A stretch of DNA of 64,000 nucleotides from Alcaligenaceae bacterium CGII-47 (GTDB lineage: Bacteria; Pseudomonadota; Gammaproteobacteria; Burkholderiales; Burkholderiaceae_B), in the NCBI GenBank assembly GCA_019166125.1, contig JAHTBO010000001.1, forward strand, positions 535,066 through 599,065. Reading direction: 5' to 3'. Position numbers and translations under genes: made by a program. This document shows, piece by piece, positions 37,565-45,873 of this stretch; positions within the stretch are counted from its first letter, which is position 1, and every line of letters starts with the position of its first letter. The notes beneath the pieces were generated by a model. That model saw nothing but the letters and a program-made list of their open reading frames with translations, searched no databases and was not told the origin of the DNA.

Positions 37565-39265
37565 TCAGGCCTGGACGACGTGCTCGATAAGTAATTGAAC
37601 CTTGATTTGGCCATTCCAGGTGTTTTGTTCTAGGCGATAGACCATGTCGATCATCTCGGGTAGAGGTTTGTTTTGATTGAACCAGATGGCGTCAAAGCGC
37701 TGCGTGCCGCGCTCTAGATAGAGTTTGAGGTGCTTGTCTTTCAGTAGTCGCTGGTGAATCACCCGAAACGTATCTCTAAAAGCAGGTGGTGGGAAACCCG
37801 AGCCCCACACCTGAGCTTGCAGCATACCGGCAACCTCTGCATTGGCATATCCCGTCTCGAGTGAGCCATCCGTCTGGATCAAGGGCTCAAAATGCGTGTG
37901 GCCACTAAGCGTCTGAACGGCCTGATCAAATTGCTGGACAAATTCTGGGTAAGCATCGGCGCGCAGTGTCAGGCCGGCGGCCATGGCATGACCACCGAAC
38001 TTAAGGATTGCGTTGGGTAAGCGCTTAGAGACCAGATCGAGCACGTCGCGTAAATGGACGTCAGGGATCGAGCGGCCTGAACCCTTGAGCTCACCCGGGT
38101 CTGAGGGGGCAAAGGCCATGGCGGGGCGCCAGTAAGTTTCCTTTAATCGTGAGGCAACCAGGCCGATCACCCCCTGGTGCCAGTCCTCTCGGTAGACACA
38201 GACGCTCGCCGCTAGGGCATCGGCCTTGATGCTGGCGAGGGCCTGGTCGCGCATCGTGTTCTCTAGTGCGCGGCGTTCGATATTGATGTCCTCGAGCTGG
38301 CGGGCCAAGGTCATGGCCTCGCCTTCATCATCGCTAATCAGGCAATGGATACCTAGGCTCATGTCAGCAAGTCGACCCGCGGCATTGATGCGTGGTCCGA
38401 CAAAAAAGCCTAAATCCTGGGCGTTTGCCTGAAAGGCATCGCGTCCTGCAATGGCAAACAAGGCCCGGATACCAGGCTGCATCTGGCCTTGGCGAATGCG
38501 CTTAAGCCCTTGTGCGACGAGCAGGCGGTTATTGGCATCGAGCCTGACCACATCGGCGACAGTGCCCAGTGCAAGTAAGTCAGCCAGATGGTCCAGTCGC
38601 GGCCCGCCCTGCGGCTCAAAGCGACCCCGCAGCCGTAATTCGGCGCGTAGGGCCAGCATCAGATAGAAAATAACCCCAACGCCAGCGAGGTTCTTGGACG
38701 GGAAACCGCAGGATGACTGATTGGGGTTCACAATAGCCAGTGCCTCTGGCAGGTGATCGCCGGGCAAGTGATGGTCGGTGATGATGACCCCGATACCTGC
38801 CGCTCGCGCAGCAGCAACGCCTTCGATGCTGGCGATGCCGTTGTCAACCGTGATCAGTAAGGCCGGCTTTTTGCCTGGGCGCTGTAAGGCGAGTTCAACG
38901 ACGGCGGGCGATAGGCCGTAGCCCGTCTCGAACCGATTTGGGACCAAAAAATCCACACTGGCACCCATCGCTCGCAGGCTGCGTATTCCCACCGCACAAG
39001 CGGTGGCGCCGTCGCAGTCGTAATCGGCGACGATCAGCATGTGTCGTCCGTGCTCGATAGCGTCCGCCAGAATGCGTGCTGCGTCTTTGGCCTGGCTGAG
39101 TTGCTCGGGTGGGATTAGCGCAGCCCAGCCTTCTTGGGTCTGAGAGGACGCGGTCAGGCCACGAGCGGCCCAAAGGCGTGCCATCAGCGGGTGCGCACCG
39201 CCACGTATTAATGCCTGAACGTGCTGCGCCTTGGCACGACGCTCAGTTATGACTGGACGGACCAC
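37565..39265 (-). CDS. recJ: Single-stranded-DNA-specific exonuclease RecJ
   Basis: 566 residues starting at GTG 39265, which overlaps the upstream gene by 19 nt. DHH phosphoesterase motifs: VADYDCDGATAC (Asp81, Asp83, Asp85), TVDNGIAS, and TDHHLPGDH (Asp163-His164-His165). The DHHA1 domain carries FGGHAMAAGLTL, and a C-terminal OB-fold follows. RecJ degrades single-stranded DNA 5-prime to 3-prime in recombination and mismatch repair. The overlap with the preceding ORF suggests coupled translation. Confidence 0.95.
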   Translation of the reverse strand: MVRPVITERRAKAQHVQALIRGGAHPLMARLWAARGLTASSQTQEGWAALIPPEQLSQAKDAARILADAIEHGRHMLIVADYDCDGATACAVGIRSLRAMGASVDFLVPNRFETGYGLSPAVVELALQRPGKKPALLITVDNGIASIEGVAAARAAGIGVIITDHHLPGDHLPEALAIVNPNQSSCGFPSKNLAGVGVIFYLMLALRAELRLRGRFEPQGGPRLDHLADLLALGTVADVVRLDANNRLLVAQGLKRIRQGQMQPGIRALFAIAGRDAFQANAQDLGFFVGPRINAAGRLADMSLGIHCLISDDEGEAMTLARQLEDINIERRALENTMRDQALASIKADALAASVCVYREDWHQGVIGLVASRLKETYWRPAMAFAPSDPGELKGSGRSIPDVHLRDVLDLVSKRLPNAILKFGGHAMAAGLTLRADAYPEFVQQFDQAVQTLSGHTHFEPLIQTDGSLETGYANAEVAGMLQAQVWGSGFPPPAFRDTFRVIHQRLLKDKHLKLYLERGTQRFDAIWFNQNKPLPEMIDMVYRLEQNTWNGQIKVQLLIEHVVQA

Positions 39266-40164
39266 CAGCGCCTCCAGTCCTGTTTGCCCGAAAATCGGGC
39301 GAACCAGCCACGACGCGGCACCAAGGTCACAAAGCGCTCGCTACCGGTCAACACGAGTTCCGCGTGTGTGTTCATCGGCGCCAGGACCTCGGCCTCTAAG
39401 GCTTGGAGGCCGGCGAGCCATCCCCCCCAGTCCTGGGCCTGTAGGCAGGATAGGAGGCGGTCATCAATGATGGTGTCCGGTAATGTACGGTGCGAGAGTT
39501 GGCTGGTCTGTGCGCCGCCGTAGAGCCACAGACTATTGATCGGTGCCAGGCCTTGAGCTGCGCGCGCCAGGTTGACTGGGTGCTTGTACCAGAGCATCTG
39601 CAAGGCGTTGACCAAGCGTCGCCAGGGTTGACCGGCGATGTCTTGGGGCCACCAGTCGTTCACCGTACTGATACTGACCAGTGTTGGGCTGGCGCAATGA
39701 GGAGCGAAGCCGGTCGGAGGCACCACGCGCCATTGATTTGCACTGTCCGGTGAAAAGGCAAAACCATTTTCGGTGGCCAGCTCGTGGGCGGAATCGAGTA
39801 GAGCCTGAGCATGTTCAGCGTCGATATCCAGCGACTCGGCGGGGAGCAGGGCAGCGCCGTCGCGTGAGGGCGACATGTGGATGAGTTCAGCCAGCCATAC
39901 GGGTTTATCATCGCTCACCAATTGGGCGCGCAGTGGTGCCAGACCTGCGCTAAGATGCTGTGCGGGGGTGGCCTGGAACCCGTGGGCGAGGAGTTGCCAG
40001 TGTTCGAGAGGCGTGCAGTGCGTCAGCGCGGCATCACTGAGTGTCTCGGCCATGCTACTACGCTCGAACCAACGCAGTAGCGTGGGTGAGTGGGTAGGCA
40101 GGTAAGACATGAGTTCGCGCGCTGCACCGGGATCGGGTAGGGCGCCAGGGAGTACGATTTGCAT
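39247..40164 (-). CDS. Conserved hypothetical protein coupled to recJ
   Basis: 305 residues, soluble, with no signal peptide and many tryptophans (WWPQDIAGQPWRRLVNALQMLWYKHP, WRRWWSVQS). It starts MQIVLPGALPDPGAARELMSYLP. I recall similar proteins of this kind upstream of recJ in betaproteobacteria, sometimes annotated as phosphoglycerate-mutase-like regulatory proteins, but I see no catalytic motif that would support an enzyme function. It precedes and overlaps recJ by 19 nt, so it may act with RecJ. Divergent from lolC. Confidence 0.75.
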   Translation of the reverse strand: MQIVLPGALPDPGAARELMSYLPTHSPTLLRWFERSSMAETLSDAALTHCTPLEHWQLLAHGFQATPAQHLSAGLAPLRAQLVSDDKPVWLAELIHMSPSRDGAALLPAESLDIDAEHAQALLDSAHELATENGFAFSPDSANQWRVVPPTGFAPHCASPTLVSISTVNDWWPQDIAGQPWRRLVNALQMLWYKHPVNLARAAQGLAPINSLWLYGGAQTSQLSHRTLPDTIIDDRLLSCLQAQDWGGWLAGLQALEAEVLAPMNTHAELVLTGSERFVTLVPRRGWFARFSGKQDWRRWWSVQS

Positions 40165-40204
40165 GTGGGAATTGTAGAGTTAATCGGAAGGGGTCGTGAA
40201 CATC

Positions 40205-41476
40205 ATGTCATATGAGTGGTGGATCGGTGCGCGTTACGCCGGACTGAGCCGCACTGGGCGCGGCGGGCGCCGTGGCGATCGCTTTGTTTCGTTCATCGCG
40301 GCCAGTTCGATGGCAGGGATTGCCTTGGGCGTTGCGGCCCTGATTGTCGTGTTGTCCGTCATGAATGGTTTTCAAACGCAGGTGCGCGACCGGATGCTCT
40401 CGGTTTTGCCGCACATCGAATTATATGTACCTGGCGTGGATCATGAGCAGGTACTTGAGCAATGGAAGGGGTTAGCTGCCCAGGCCGCCCAGGATCCGGA
40501 GGTGCGCGGGGCGGCGCCCTTTGTTGCCGCGCAGGGAATGCTAGCCCGTGGCCAGGCGCTCATGGGCGTGCAGATTCGCGGTATTGATCCGGCCATTGAA
40601 CCCAAAGTGTCAGATCTGACCGAGCAGATGTCCCAGGGTAAGCTCACGAGCCTTACCCCGGGTTCTTTCAATATTGTCGTCGGTAACCAACTGGCGCAGT
40701 CTATCGGTGTGGATGTCGGTGATACGCTGCTTGTGCTCGCGCCACAAGGCTCGATATCCCCTGCAGGGTTCTCACCACGTATGCGCCAATTTACCGTTTC
40801 AGGTATTTTTTCATCGGGCTATTACGAATATGATGCGACGCTTGCATTCGTGGATGTAGAGGATGCAGCGAAGGTGTTTCGAGATAGTGGGGTCAGCGGG
40901 GTGCGGGTGCGGATCACTGATATGCAGCGTGCCCCTGAGGTGGCTCGCGACTTACTTGGGCTGCTGCCATCAACCGTACGCGCACAGGACTGGACACAGA
41001 ACAACCGGACTTGGTTTGCCGCAGTGCAAACGGAAAAACGCATGATGTTTTTGATTCTGGCGCTGATTGTGGCGGTGGCGGCCTTTAATCTACTGTCTTC
41101 GCTCGTGATGGCGGTCAAGGACAAGCAATCTGATATTGCTATCTTGCGTACGCTGGGGGCGACGCCAGGGGAAATCGCCCGAATATTCCTTGTTCAAGGG
41201 GCGCTGATTGGTGTGGTGGGGACGGTGCTTGGCGTGTTGTTTGGTACGCTGATCGCTTACAACATCGATGTGATTGTGCCATTTATCGAACGAATGCTGG
41301 GGGTGAATTTTCTGCCCCAACAGATTTATTTCATTAGCGAGATGCCGTCCAATCCAATGATGAGTGACATCGTGACGGTTGCGCTTACCTCACTTGTGCT
41401 CTCCTTACTGGCGACCCTTTATCCGAGCTGGCGTGCCGCTCGCTTGCAACCTGCACAGGTACTGCGCCATGACTGA
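40205..41476 (+). CDS. lolC: Lipoprotein-releasing ABC transporter permease LolC/LolE
   Basis: 423 residues from the ATG at 40205 (MSYEWWIGARYAG); GGAAGGGG (40186-40193) is 11 nt upstream, while a GTG at 40196 is too close to it. FtsX/MacB-type architecture: one N-terminal helix (GIALGVAALIVVLSVMNGFQ), a large periplasmic domain, then three helices at the C-terminus, ending SWRAARLQPAQVLRHD. The complex extracts lipoproteins from the inner membrane and hands them to LolA. It overlaps lolD by 8 nt. Only one permease gene is present here. Confidence 0.95.
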   Translation: MSYEWWIGARYAGLSRTGRGGRRGDRFVSFIAASSMAGIALGVAALIVVLSVMNGFQTQVRDRMLSVLPHIELYVPGVDHEQVLEQWKGLAAQAAQDPEVRGAAPFVAAQGMLARGQALMGVQIRGIDPAIEPKVSDLTEQMSQGKLTSLTPGSFNIVVGNQLAQSIGVDVGDTLLVLAPQGSISPAGFSPRMRQFTVSGIFSSGYYEYDATLAFVDVEDAAKVFRDSGVSGVRVRITDMQRAPEVARDLLGLLPSTVRAQDWTQNNRTWFAAVQTEKRMMFLILALIVAVAAFNLLSSLVMAVKDKQSDIAILRTLGATPGEIARIFLVQGALIGVVGTVLGVLFGTLIAYNIDVIVPFIERMLGVNFLPQQIYFISEMPSNPMMSDIVTVALTSLVLSLLATLYPSWRAARLQPAQVLRHD

Positions 41477-42161
41477 GCCTATGATGAATCGTGTCCTGAG
41501 CGCACAGCACCTAAGCAAGGCCTACGATGAGGGCGCAGGCCGCGTAGAGGTTCTGCAAGACGTCAGTCTGCATGTGGATAAACACGAGATGGTGGCAATT
41601 ATTGGGGCCTCAGGCTCGGGAAAAAGTACCTTGCTCCATATCTTGGGCCTGCTCGATGCCCCCGATAGCGGGGCCGTACAGATCAACGGCAAGGATGCAT
41701 TGGGCCTGTCCGAGCAGGCGCGCAGCCGCTTGCGTAATCATGCCTTGGGCTTCGTCTATCAGTTCCATCATCTGCTGCCTGAATTCACTGCGCTGGATAA
41801 CGTTGCGATGCCTTTAATTGTGCGGCGTGAATCGCGTAAGGAAGCGCGCGCGCAAGCGCAGGAGTTATTGGCGCAGGTGGGGCTTGCCGCCCGCGTGACC
41901 CATTTTCCAGGACAACTTTCTGGGGGCGAGCGCCAGCGGGTTGCGCTCGCTCGCGCACTCGTCACGCATCCCGCTTGTGTGCTGGCCGATGAGCCCACCG
42001 GTAATCTGGATCGCACGACGGCTGAGTCCATGTTCGCGCTGCTGAAAAGCATCAATCAGACGATGGGTACGGCGTTCATTATTGTTACACATGACGCCGT
42101 GCTTGCCGCGCTCGCCCATCGCCAGTTGTATATGAACAAGGGTCAATTGCTGGACGCCTGA
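41469..42161 (+). CDS. lolD: Lipoprotein-releasing system ATP-binding protein LolD
   Basis: 230 residues from the ATG at 41469, which overlaps the lolC stop. Walker A GASGSGKST, signature LSGGERQRVALARAL, Walker B VLADEPTGNLD and switch VTHD; the LolD-type Q-loop FVYQFHHLLPEF is present. It drives LolC. tatD follows after 9 nt. Confidence 0.96.
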   Translation: MTEPMMNRVLSAQHLSKAYDEGAGRVEVLQDVSLHVDKHEMVAIIGASGSGKSTLLHILGLLDAPDSGAVQINGKDALGLSEQARSRLRNHALGFVYQFHHLLPEFTALDNVAMPLIVRRESRKEARAQAQELLAQVGLAARVTHFPGQLSGGERQRVALARALVTHPACVLADEPTGNLDRTTAESMFALLKSINQTMGTAFIIVTHDAVLAALAHRQLYMNKGQLLDA

Positions 42162-42170
42162 GGAGGGCGG

Positions 42171-43007
42171 ATGCTGATCGATACGCACTGCCATCTGGAT
42201 GCTGCTGAATTTGATTCAGATCGGGATGAGGTGATCAAGCGGGCCAGACAGGCAGGTGTCGGCGCCGTCGTCATCCCGTCCGTGGCACGGGATAATTTTG
42301 ACACAGTGCGCGACTTGGCCCAGACCTTTGCGGGTGGGACTTATGCGTTGGGCATACATCCGATGGCGGTGCCCACGGCACGCGATGAGGATCTGCTTAT
42401 CCTGGCTGAACGGATCGAGGCGGCGCGCGATGATCCGCGCTTTGTGGCAATCGGAGAAATTGGACTGGACTTCTACGTCCCTGGCTTATGCACGCCGGCC
42501 ATGCGTGAACGCCAGGAGCGCTTTTATAGCGCTCAGCTTGACTTGGCACAGCGCTTTGGATTGCCGGTGTTGCTGCACGTGCGACGGTCGCAGGATGTAC
42601 TGCTTAAGCATTTGCGGCGTCGCCCTCCCATCGGTGGTATTGCCCATGCGTTTAACGGGAGCTTCCAGCAAGCTGGCCAGTTCATTGGTTTGGGTTTTGC
42701 GCTGGGAATGGGCGGGGCGATGACCTTTGAGCGGGCCTTACAGATCCGGCGATTGGCCGCACAGCTACCGCTCGAGTCGTTGGTACTGGAGACTGATGCG
42801 CCGGATATTCCGCCCGCGTGGCTTGGACAGGGTCGTCAAGCGGATGACCCGCGCCCGCGTAATGAGCCTGCCGAGGTGGCTGGTGTGGCCCGATCTCTGG
42901 CGGATTTACGTGAGACAAGCCTGCCTGATGTGATAGCGGCCTGTGCAGAGACCGCGTATAGGGTGCTGCCTCGTTTGGCGCGTGGGCTTGGCGTGCCTAC
43001 GAGGTAG
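42171..43007 (+). CDS. tatD: TatD-family metal-dependent DNase/hydrolase
   Basis: 278 residues, SD GGAGGGCGG just upstream. TIM-barrel metal-binding residues: DTHCHLD at the N-terminus, GEIGLDFY, LHVRRSQD, AHAFNGS and LETDAPDIPP. TatD proteins act as 3-prime to 5-prime exonucleases and in DNA repair; the name is historical and not linked to Tat export. It is the third gene of lolC-lolD-tatD and may be read through from lolD. Confidence 0.93.
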   Translation: MLIDTHCHLDAAEFDSDRDEVIKRARQAGVGAVVIPSVARDNFDTVRDLAQTFAGGTYALGIHPMAVPTARDEDLLILAERIEAARDDPRFVAIGEIGLDFYVPGLCTPAMRERQERFYSAQLDLAQRFGLPVLLHVRRSQDVLLKHLRRRPPIGGIAHAFNGSFQQAGQFIGLGFALGMGGAMTFERALQIRRLAAQLPLESLVLETDAPDIPPAWLGQGRQADDPRPRNEPAEVAGVARSLADLRETSLPDVIAACAETAYRVLPRLARGLGVPTR

Positions 43008-43137
43008 ATATGTTGCCTCTTTACTTGGTATTAGCCGGGTAGGCCGGGCGTGTCCGTCTTGTCGCCTATCTGGGGCATTGAAACCGTAATCTGAACCTTT
43101 TGCCTGACGGCTTGTGTTGTCGCGCGGGGGGGAAGGC

Positions 43138-45657
43138 ATGGTTGGGCGATTGACCCTATTGGCATATGTGGGGGGTGTCGTCGTCGTGCATGGGCTCGCT
43201 GATTTACCAGATCTGCGTTGGCCGGTGCTTGGCGCGGTAGTTTCATGCATCAGCCTGTTTATCTTTTGGGCACGCCCCACAGCGCGTGCTGGTCTGTGTA
43301 TCGCCGGTGCGATTTGTCTGGGGTTTGGCCTGACCGTGTGGCAGGCACAGACACGCTTGGCAGATGAGCTGGCGCCGGGTAATGTGGACCGTGTCTCGCG
43401 GCTTGAGCTGCGTGTACTGAGCCTCGTGCGCCATGATCCGGATCGTAGACAGTTCGAGGCTCAGGTGCTGTCGGCGCGCCCTGGGGGGGTGCCCCAGAAC
43501 ATCATGGTGAGCTGGTCGGCAGGCGGGTGGCGTGGTCCGTATCACGCAGCGGTTGCGCCCGAGGTCCCGTTTCCCGAGATTGCTCCGGGTCAGGTGTGGC
43601 GTATGGCGCTCAACCTCAGGCCGATCCGTGCCGCCATGAATCAATATGCCTTCGATTATGAAGGGTATCGTTTTGCCCAGGGGGTGCGAGCCACAGGCAG
43701 CGTACGTGGCTCGCCGGTCTTGTTGCGCGATGAGCCGGGTGTGAGCCTATCTGTGCAGGCCGAGCGTGCACGTCACTCGGTGCGTGAGGCGATGCAGCCG
43801 TATCTGGCCGGCATGCGCTATGGACCGGTGCTGCTGGCTTTGGTGATTGGTGATCAGGCGGGGGTGAGTGCTGAGGATTGGTTGATTTTCAATCGAACAG
43901 GCATCACGCATCTGGTCTCGATCAGCGGGTCGCACATCACAATGATTGCCGCTTTGGGTGGGATGACTGCGTTCTGGCTGTGGCGGCGTATACGATGGCG
44001 TGGGAAGCCATTGGCTGAGCGCTTGCCTGGGCAGATTGTCGGCGCCTGTGCGGCACTTATTGTTGCCTGGTTGTACTGTTTGCTTGCGGGGTGGGGGGTG
44101 CCTGCGCGACGTACGTTCATGATGCTGTTCGTGGTCGCGGCATGCACGATCTGTCGGCTGCCGATTAGTGGTTCCCGCGTGCTGGCTCTCGCAGCGATGG
44201 TGGTCGTGGTGTTGGACCCTTGGGCGGTGCTGGCCAGTGGATTCTGGTTGTCGTTCTGTGCGGTAGCCGTTCTGATTGCGGGCGGGGCGCGGCTAGATGA
44301 GAGACCCGACGTATCGGCTGAGGCTTGGGATCAAAGGGCTGTACCGACGTTCTGGTGTCGTATGAGGCAAGGCTTGGTGTTGGCAACACGGCTACAGCTC
44401 GCCATTACGCTCGCCCTGATGCCGATTTTGGCGTGGATTTTTCATGAGGTCTCGATCGCCTCGCCTTTGGCCAATGCCTATGCGATTCCGGTAATTGGTG
44501 CGGTGGTGACGCCATTGGCCCTGATTACAGCGGCGCTGAGCGTGATTCCGGGTGCGGAATGGCTGACTGCCGGGCTGGCTTGGTTTACCCACCAGATTTT
44601 GTTTTGGATGATGGTGCCCACCGTATGGTTGGGCACACAAACCCTGTCTCAGTTCTCTGTGGCTGCCGCGCCAGTCTGGCTCTATGCCTTGGCGATGGCA
44701 GGGGTGGTCTGGGCGTTATGGCCGACATCGTTGCGATGCTCTGGTCGTTGGTTGGGGTGGTTGTTGATGCTGCCTGCCTTGGCCTGGCAGCCTGGTCGGC
44801 CTGGACTAGGGGAGTGGGATATGGCCACCCTCGATGTTGGACAGGGTAGCGCGGTGCTGGTGCGTACCGCCAATCACACGCTGCTCTTTGATACGGGCGT
44901 GCGCCGTAGCGTGCAAAACGATGAAGGGCAACGCAGTATCCTGCCATTTTTGCGCGCCTGGGGCATACGCAAGCTTGATGTGTTGGTCGTCTCGCACAAG
45001 GATCTGGATCATGTCGGGGGCTTGCGCAGTGTGCTGGCGGGTATGCCTGTAGAGCAGTCCTATAGCTCGTTTTCGCTATCGGCTTGGTTAAGAGCCGAGG
45101 CGCGCAAGCTCGCCGCAACACCATCCGTGCTGCCTTTGGCCGAGGTGCCCTGTCAGTACGGGGTGACATGGCAGATGGATGGTGTGTCGTTTGAGTTTCT
45201 GTGGCCGCTGCCGCCTGACGCGCTGACCGGTGCGCCACGGATAAGGCCGCGGGCAACGGCGCGCAACGAAGACAGTTGTGTGCTTCAGGTGCGTGGCGCC
45301 CATCACTCCCTGTTGCTCACAGGTGATATTGAGGCGGCCGAGGAGGCCGCGTTGCTCGCCAGAGGCTTAGAGGCGGTTGATGTTGTGGTCGCGGCACATC
45401 ACGGCTCGAAAACCTCATCCACACTCGGCTTTATCGAGCGGGTGGATGCGATACATGTGATCGCCCAGCTTGGTTCCTGGAATCGCTACGGGCATCCCGC
45501 CGATTCGGTTCGGCAGGCTTGGCAACGCGCTGGCGCTAAGTTCTGGCAGACCGATATCCACGGTGGGGTGCATGCTCAGTCGCGCCCGGACGGGGTGACA
45601 GTGACGAGTGTTTTGGAGTCGTCCAGACGATATTGGCACGGTAAAAGACAGCCCTGA
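43138..45657 (+). CDS. comEC: DNA internalization competence protein ComEC/Rec2
   Basis: 839 residues from the ATG at 43138, chosen over an upstream TTG because of the GGGGGGAAGG purine run before it. Three parts: an N-terminal OB-fold region, a multi-helix competence domain (SISGSHITMIAALGG near residue 255 and onward), and a C-terminal metallo-beta-lactamase domain (LDVGQGSAVLV near 565, SHKDLDHVGG near 620, AHHGSKTSS near 753). ComEC forms the inner-membrane channel for single-stranded DNA and may degrade the other strand. A full-length gene suggests natural transformation is possible; other com/pil genes are not in the window. Confidence 0.93.
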   Translation: MVGRLTLLAYVGGVVVVHGLADLPDLRWPVLGAVVSCISLFIFWARPTARAGLCIAGAICLGFGLTVWQAQTRLADELAPGNVDRVSRLELRVLSLVRHDPDRRQFEAQVLSARPGGVPQNIMVSWSAGGWRGPYHAAVAPEVPFPEIAPGQVWRMALNLRPIRAAMNQYAFDYEGYRFAQGVRATGSVRGSPVLLRDEPGVSLSVQAERARHSVREAMQPYLAGMRYGPVLLALVIGDQAGVSAEDWLIFNRTGITHLVSISGSHITMIAALGGMTAFWLWRRIRWRGKPLAERLPGQIVGACAALIVAWLYCLLAGWGVPARRTFMMLFVVAACTICRLPISGSRVLALAAMVVVVLDPWAVLASGFWLSFCAVAVLIAGGARLDERPDVSAEAWDQRAVPTFWCRMRQGLVLATRLQLAITLALMPILAWIFHEVSIASPLANAYAIPVIGAVVTPLALITAALSVIPGAEWLTAGLAWFTHQILFWMMVPTVWLGTQTLSQFSVAAAPVWLYALAMAGVVWALWPTSLRCSGRWLGWLLMLPALAWQPGRPGLGEWDMATLDVGQGSAVLVRTANHTLLFDTGVRRSVQNDEGQRSILPFLRAWGIRKLDVLVVSHKDLDHVGGLRSVLAGMPVEQSYSSFSLSAWLRAEARKLAATPSVLPLAEVPCQYGVTWQMDGVSFEFLWPLPPDALTGAPRIRPRATARNEDSCVLQVRGAHHSLLLTGDIEAAEEAALLARGLEAVDVVVAAHHGSKTSSTLGFIERVDAIHVIAQLGSWNRYGHPADSVRQAWQRAGAKFWQTDIHGGVHAQSRPDGVTVTSVLESSRRYWHGKRQP

Positions 45658-45717
45658 AGAATTGCCTGCAGTGCATATGCTTCGCCGTGAGCGAGCCTAC
45701 TGAGCCTTCGTTCATAA

Positions 45718-45733
45718 ACACTATTACTAGTGA
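45718..45733 (+). promoter_or_regulatory. NrdR-box-like site 1 upstream of nrdA
   Basis: ACACTATTACTAGTGA matches the NrdR consensus (aCACwAtATwTwGtGt) at most positions. Its centre is 31 bp from that of site 2, the three-helical-turn spacing seen for tandem NrdR boxes. Confidence 0.75.
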
Positions 45734-45748
45734 TTACTTCTTATCCGA

Positions 45749-45764
45749 CCACAATATGTAGTAG
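45749..45764 (+). promoter_or_regulatory. NrdR-box-like site 2 upstream of nrdA
   Basis: CCACAATATGTAGTAG is a weaker NrdR-type palindrome, 15 bp after the end of site 1. NrdR with dATP bound represses ribonucleotide reductase genes. The pair supports nrdA transcription starting around or after 45765, so the coding start at 45874 has a leader of roughly 100 nt. Confidence 0.7.
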
Positions 45765-45873
45765 GATAGATGCACAAATCATTTACTCTAATCTGCTCGT
45801 TTGGCCGCTGTGTTATTCGTCCCGGCGTTGGATTTCTGGTAGATCAGGGTTATTACAACTAGTCTGGAAAATC

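Noticed and set aside
44585-45256. Antisense open frame of 223 codons within comEC
   Set aside because: Composition is arginine/proline-rich shadow of the metallo-beta-lactamase part of ComEC; no recognisable domain.
45730-45873. In-frame extension of nrdA starting at 45730
   Set aside because: It would place both NrdR-like boxes inside the coding region and adds residues unlike any RNR; the ATG at 45874 begins the conserved ATP-cone.
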